DNA of 8,105 nt from an uncultured Myxococcales bacterium (GTDB lineage Bacteria > Myxococcota_A > UBA9042): assembly GCA_903917305.1 (NCBI GenBank), contig CAIXAA010000863.1, positions 1-8,105 of the forward strand. Direction: 5' to 3'. This document shows positions 6,681-8,105 of this stretch, piece after piece. The position numbers and the translations under genes are program-made. The notes under the pieces are model-generated. The model had not been told where the DNA came from, searched no databases, and saw only the letters and a program-made list of their open reading frames with translations. The stretch's first letter is position 1; each line of letters opens with the position of its first letter.

Positions 6681-8105
6681 GCGTAGTTTGCTCCTCCTGC
6701 CGCTGTGCCTGTCCGTGCTGCTCGCGCCGAGCCTGGCGCTGGCGCAGTGCGCGACCTGAGGCAACCCCGCTCTCCCGGTGGGAGACACCGATATGGGCCG
6801 CGCCTTCGAAGCCGGCGCCGGCGTGCAGCCCCTGCGCGTGCGCGCGGGCCTCGTCTACGGCTATTCGGACAGCACCAAGCTCTACTCCGGCAAGACCGAC
6901 GTCACCAACGGCGTCGGCTATCGCTTGAACCTGCAGCTCGTCTCGCTCATCGCCAGCGCCGATCACGAGCGCGGCACCGGACTTGGCATCGTCCTGCCCT
7001 ACGGTTTCATCACCCGCGTCGATCGCACGGGCGCCCCGGAGCGGAGCGACCACGGCGTCGGCGACCTGGAGCTGCGCCTGCGCCAGGACGTGACGGCGCT
7101 GCTGCAGCCCGCGAGCCGTCTGTGGCCGCACCTGGTGCTGAGCATCGGATCCGTAGCGCCGACAGGGCCTTATGTCGCAAAGCAGAACGTGTGGACGGGG
7201 CAGGGTCCTGCGCCGGTCATCGACACGTACACCTCGCTCGGTCGTGGCGTCTGGTGGCTGCTGGCAGATGCCGAGCTGTTTGGCGCAGTTGGCGAACACT
7301 TGGGCTACTACGCCGCGGTCTGGAACCGCATCGCCCTGAACGAAGCGGTCAACGGCTTCGACTGGGGACCGGAGCGCCGCATCAGCCTCGCCGCCTCCTA
7401 CCGCATCTGGCCCAAGCATTTGAGCGCGGCGTTCGGCGTCGACTGGCAGTGGCGCGCGCATTCCACGGAGATCGTGTGGGATTCCGTGCTCGAAAAGGAC
7501 GTGCGCAAGGACTTCATCAGCGGCGGCGGCGACTGGATCGACCTCGTTCCATCCGTGCGCGGCGAGTTCACGGACAACCTGTCCTCGACGTTGACAGTCC
7601 GCGCGCCCATCTACCGCAACGTGCATGGCACGCAAGGTGTTCAGAATACAGGTGTCTTTCTCGGCTTGCAGTACGCGTTCGGGCTCGGAGCCAAGCCAGC
7701 GGCGCTGCGTGCCGTCGACCTGCCCGTGGTGCAGCCGGGGCAGCCGCCGGTCGCGCCGGAGATCGCCGCGCTGCTCGTGCCGGGCAAGATCACGCTGGTC
7801 GACTTCTGGGCGACCTGGTGCGAGCCGTGCGAGAGGCTGGGCAAGGAGCTGGAGCCCTTCGTCCAGGAGCACCCGGAAGTTGCGCTGCGCCGCATCGACG
7901 TGACCGAGTTCGGCGAGCCGGAGATGGCGCACTACCTGCCCGGATGCGCGGGCGTGCCGGTGCTGGACGTGTACGGCACGGACGGGCGGCTGGTGGCGCG
8001 GCTCGTCGGGGACGAAACCTTCGGGTTCCGGGCGAAGATTCCGGTTTCCGTTCGGGATCCGGCTCGGGATCCGGCTCGGGATCCGGCTCGGGATCCGGCT
8101 CGGGA
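6673..8105 (+). CDS. Candidate selenoprotein: signal peptide, CxxU, outer-membrane beta-barrel, thioredoxin domain (3' truncated)
   Basis: At least 477 codons with one in-frame TGA at codon 29. Residues 1-24 form a textbook signal peptide: Arg4, a Leu-rich core, and Ala22-Leu-Ala24 as cleavage site. The mature protein begins Gln25-Cys26-Ala-Thr-(TGA)29-Gly-Asn-Pro. If TGA is selenocysteine, this is a CxxU redox motif. The same frame continues with no stop for 448 codons. Residues about 40-350 alternate short hydrophobic/aromatic strands with Gly/Asp turns and close on 'FLGLQYAFGLG', as in outer-membrane transporter-like barrels. A Pro-rich linker leads to a thioredoxin domain (about 370-450) with 'VDFWATWCEPC' (Cys383, Cys386) and 'GVPV' (cis-Pro429). 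Both redox sites should face the periplasm. A SECIS-like hairpin lies at 6771-6785. The alternative, a nonsense-mutated pseudogene or a start at GTG 6778/ATG 6793, would waste a perfect signal peptide in the same frame. The tail runs into Arg-Asp-Pro-Ala repeats at the window edge. Confidence 0.78.
6691..6698 (-). promoter_or_regulatory. Shine-Dalgarno candidate for the radical-SAM-like gene
   Basis: The minus strand reads AGGAGGAG, 10 nt before ATG 6680. On the + strand the same bases encode consecutive leucines of the selenoprotein's signal peptide, so the match may arise from Leu codon use alone. It is the main evidence for choosing ATG 6680 over ATG 6638, which has no visible SD. Confidence 0.4.
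6757..6759 (+). other. In-frame TGA, probable selenocysteine codon
   Basis: This TGA is codon 29 of the frame starting at ATG 6673. It sits three residues after a cysteine and directly after the predicted signal-peptidase site, where a redox CxxC would be expected. Coding continues downstream in the same frame with convincing barrel and thioredoxin sequence. TGA is used as a normal stop by four other genes in the window (513-515, 1931-1933, 2833-2835, and on the minus strand at 4635-4637), so the recoding must be local. Confidence 0.75.
6771..6785 (+). promoter_or_regulatory. Candidate bacterial SECIS hairpin
   Basis: TCTCCC (6771-6776) pairs perfectly with GGGAGA (6780-6785) around a GGT loop (6777-6779). 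The loop begins 17 nt after the TGA. Bacterial SECIS elements lie inside the coding region just after the UGA, with a short stem and a small apical loop with G in its first two positions, as here. CCC (6765-6767) can also pair with GGG (6795-6797) to extend a lower stem across an internal loop. A competing hairpin, CGGTG/CACCG (6776-6780/6786-6790), is possible. Confidence 0.6.
8052..8105 (+). repeat. 12-bp tandem repeat, 4.5 copies, cut by the window end
   Basis: The unit tcgggatccggc is repeated exactly four times (8052-8099) plus half a unit (8100-8105). Related, imperfect ttccgg/tttccg blocks occur just before it (8039-8051). In the frame of the selenoprotein gene each unit encodes Arg-Asp-Pro-Ala. 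The window ends inside the array, which suggests that an assembly contig broke there. It may be a coding tail or a minisatellite that has invaded the gene's 3' end. Confidence 0.9.

Noticed and set aside
4713..6686. 657-codon open frame on the + strand opposite the radical-SAM-like gene
   Set aside because: It is Arg/Gln/His-rich and lacks any motif, while the minus strand shows an ordered radical-SAM-like sequence.
6757..6759. TGA as a plain nonsense mutation making a pseudogene
   Set aside because: Not excluded, but less likely: the frame downstream is intact for 448 codons, the TGA sits exactly in a Cys-x-x position, and a SECIS-like hairpin follows.
6757..6759. Genome-wide recoding of TGA (to Trp or Gly)
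   Set aside because: Four other genes in the window end in TGA at sensible places, and none has internal TGA codons.
6349..7932. 527-codon open frame on the minus strand opposite the selenoprotein
   Set aside because: No domain is recognisable, and the + strand encodes a signal peptide, a barrel and a WCEPC thioredoxin.
8052..8105. Short repeat as a CRISPR array
   Set aside because: The units are 12 bp and directly adjacent, with no spacers.

Overview
The window is GC-rich and reads like a Myxococcota-type (former Deltaproteobacteria) chromosome. The signs are a eukaryote-like Ser/Thr kinase fused to a cyclic-nucleotide-binding domain, a secreted PPC-like Cys-containing protein, and a lipoprotein built almost wholly of Cys-Gly-Asp-Gly repeats. 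The taxonomic call is an inference from gene style, not a search result.

Layout. Positions 1-2835 (+ strand) hold three closely spaced genes that could be one operon: the 3' end of a secreted PPC-like protein, a cNMP-binding/Ser-Thr kinase, and a Cys-repeat lipoprotein. Positions 2840-6680 (- strand) hold, in transcription order, a radical-SAM/B12-binding-like protein with an incomplete FeS motif, a Spy/CpxP-like helical protein with a Gly/Gln-rich head and no export signal, and an unrecognised P-loop NTPase. The last of these ends 4 bp from the convergent lipoprotein gene. From 6673 to the right edge (+ strand) runs one reading frame broken by a single TGA at 6757.

The right-hand gene is the main discovery. 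A clean Sec-type signal peptide is followed by Cys-Ala-Thr-TGA-Gly-Asn-Pro, and the same frame then stays open for 448 codons. It encodes an apparent outer-membrane beta-barrel and a C-terminal thioredoxin domain with WCEPC. A perfect 6-bp hairpin with a GGT loop lies 17 nt after the TGA, as expected for a bacterial SECIS. I interpret it as a selenoprotein with an N-terminal CxxU redox motif, in effect a two-ended redox barrel. TGA serves as an ordinary stop in four other genes here, so the genetic code is not globally reassigned.

The window ends inside a 12-bp tandem repeat, which probably caused an assembly break, so the 3' end of the selenoprotein gene is not seen. No RNA genes, CRISPR arrays or insertion sequences were seen. 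The only non-coding gaps are short (11, 41, 4, 90 and 100 bp), so no stretch over 300 bases lacks a gene.
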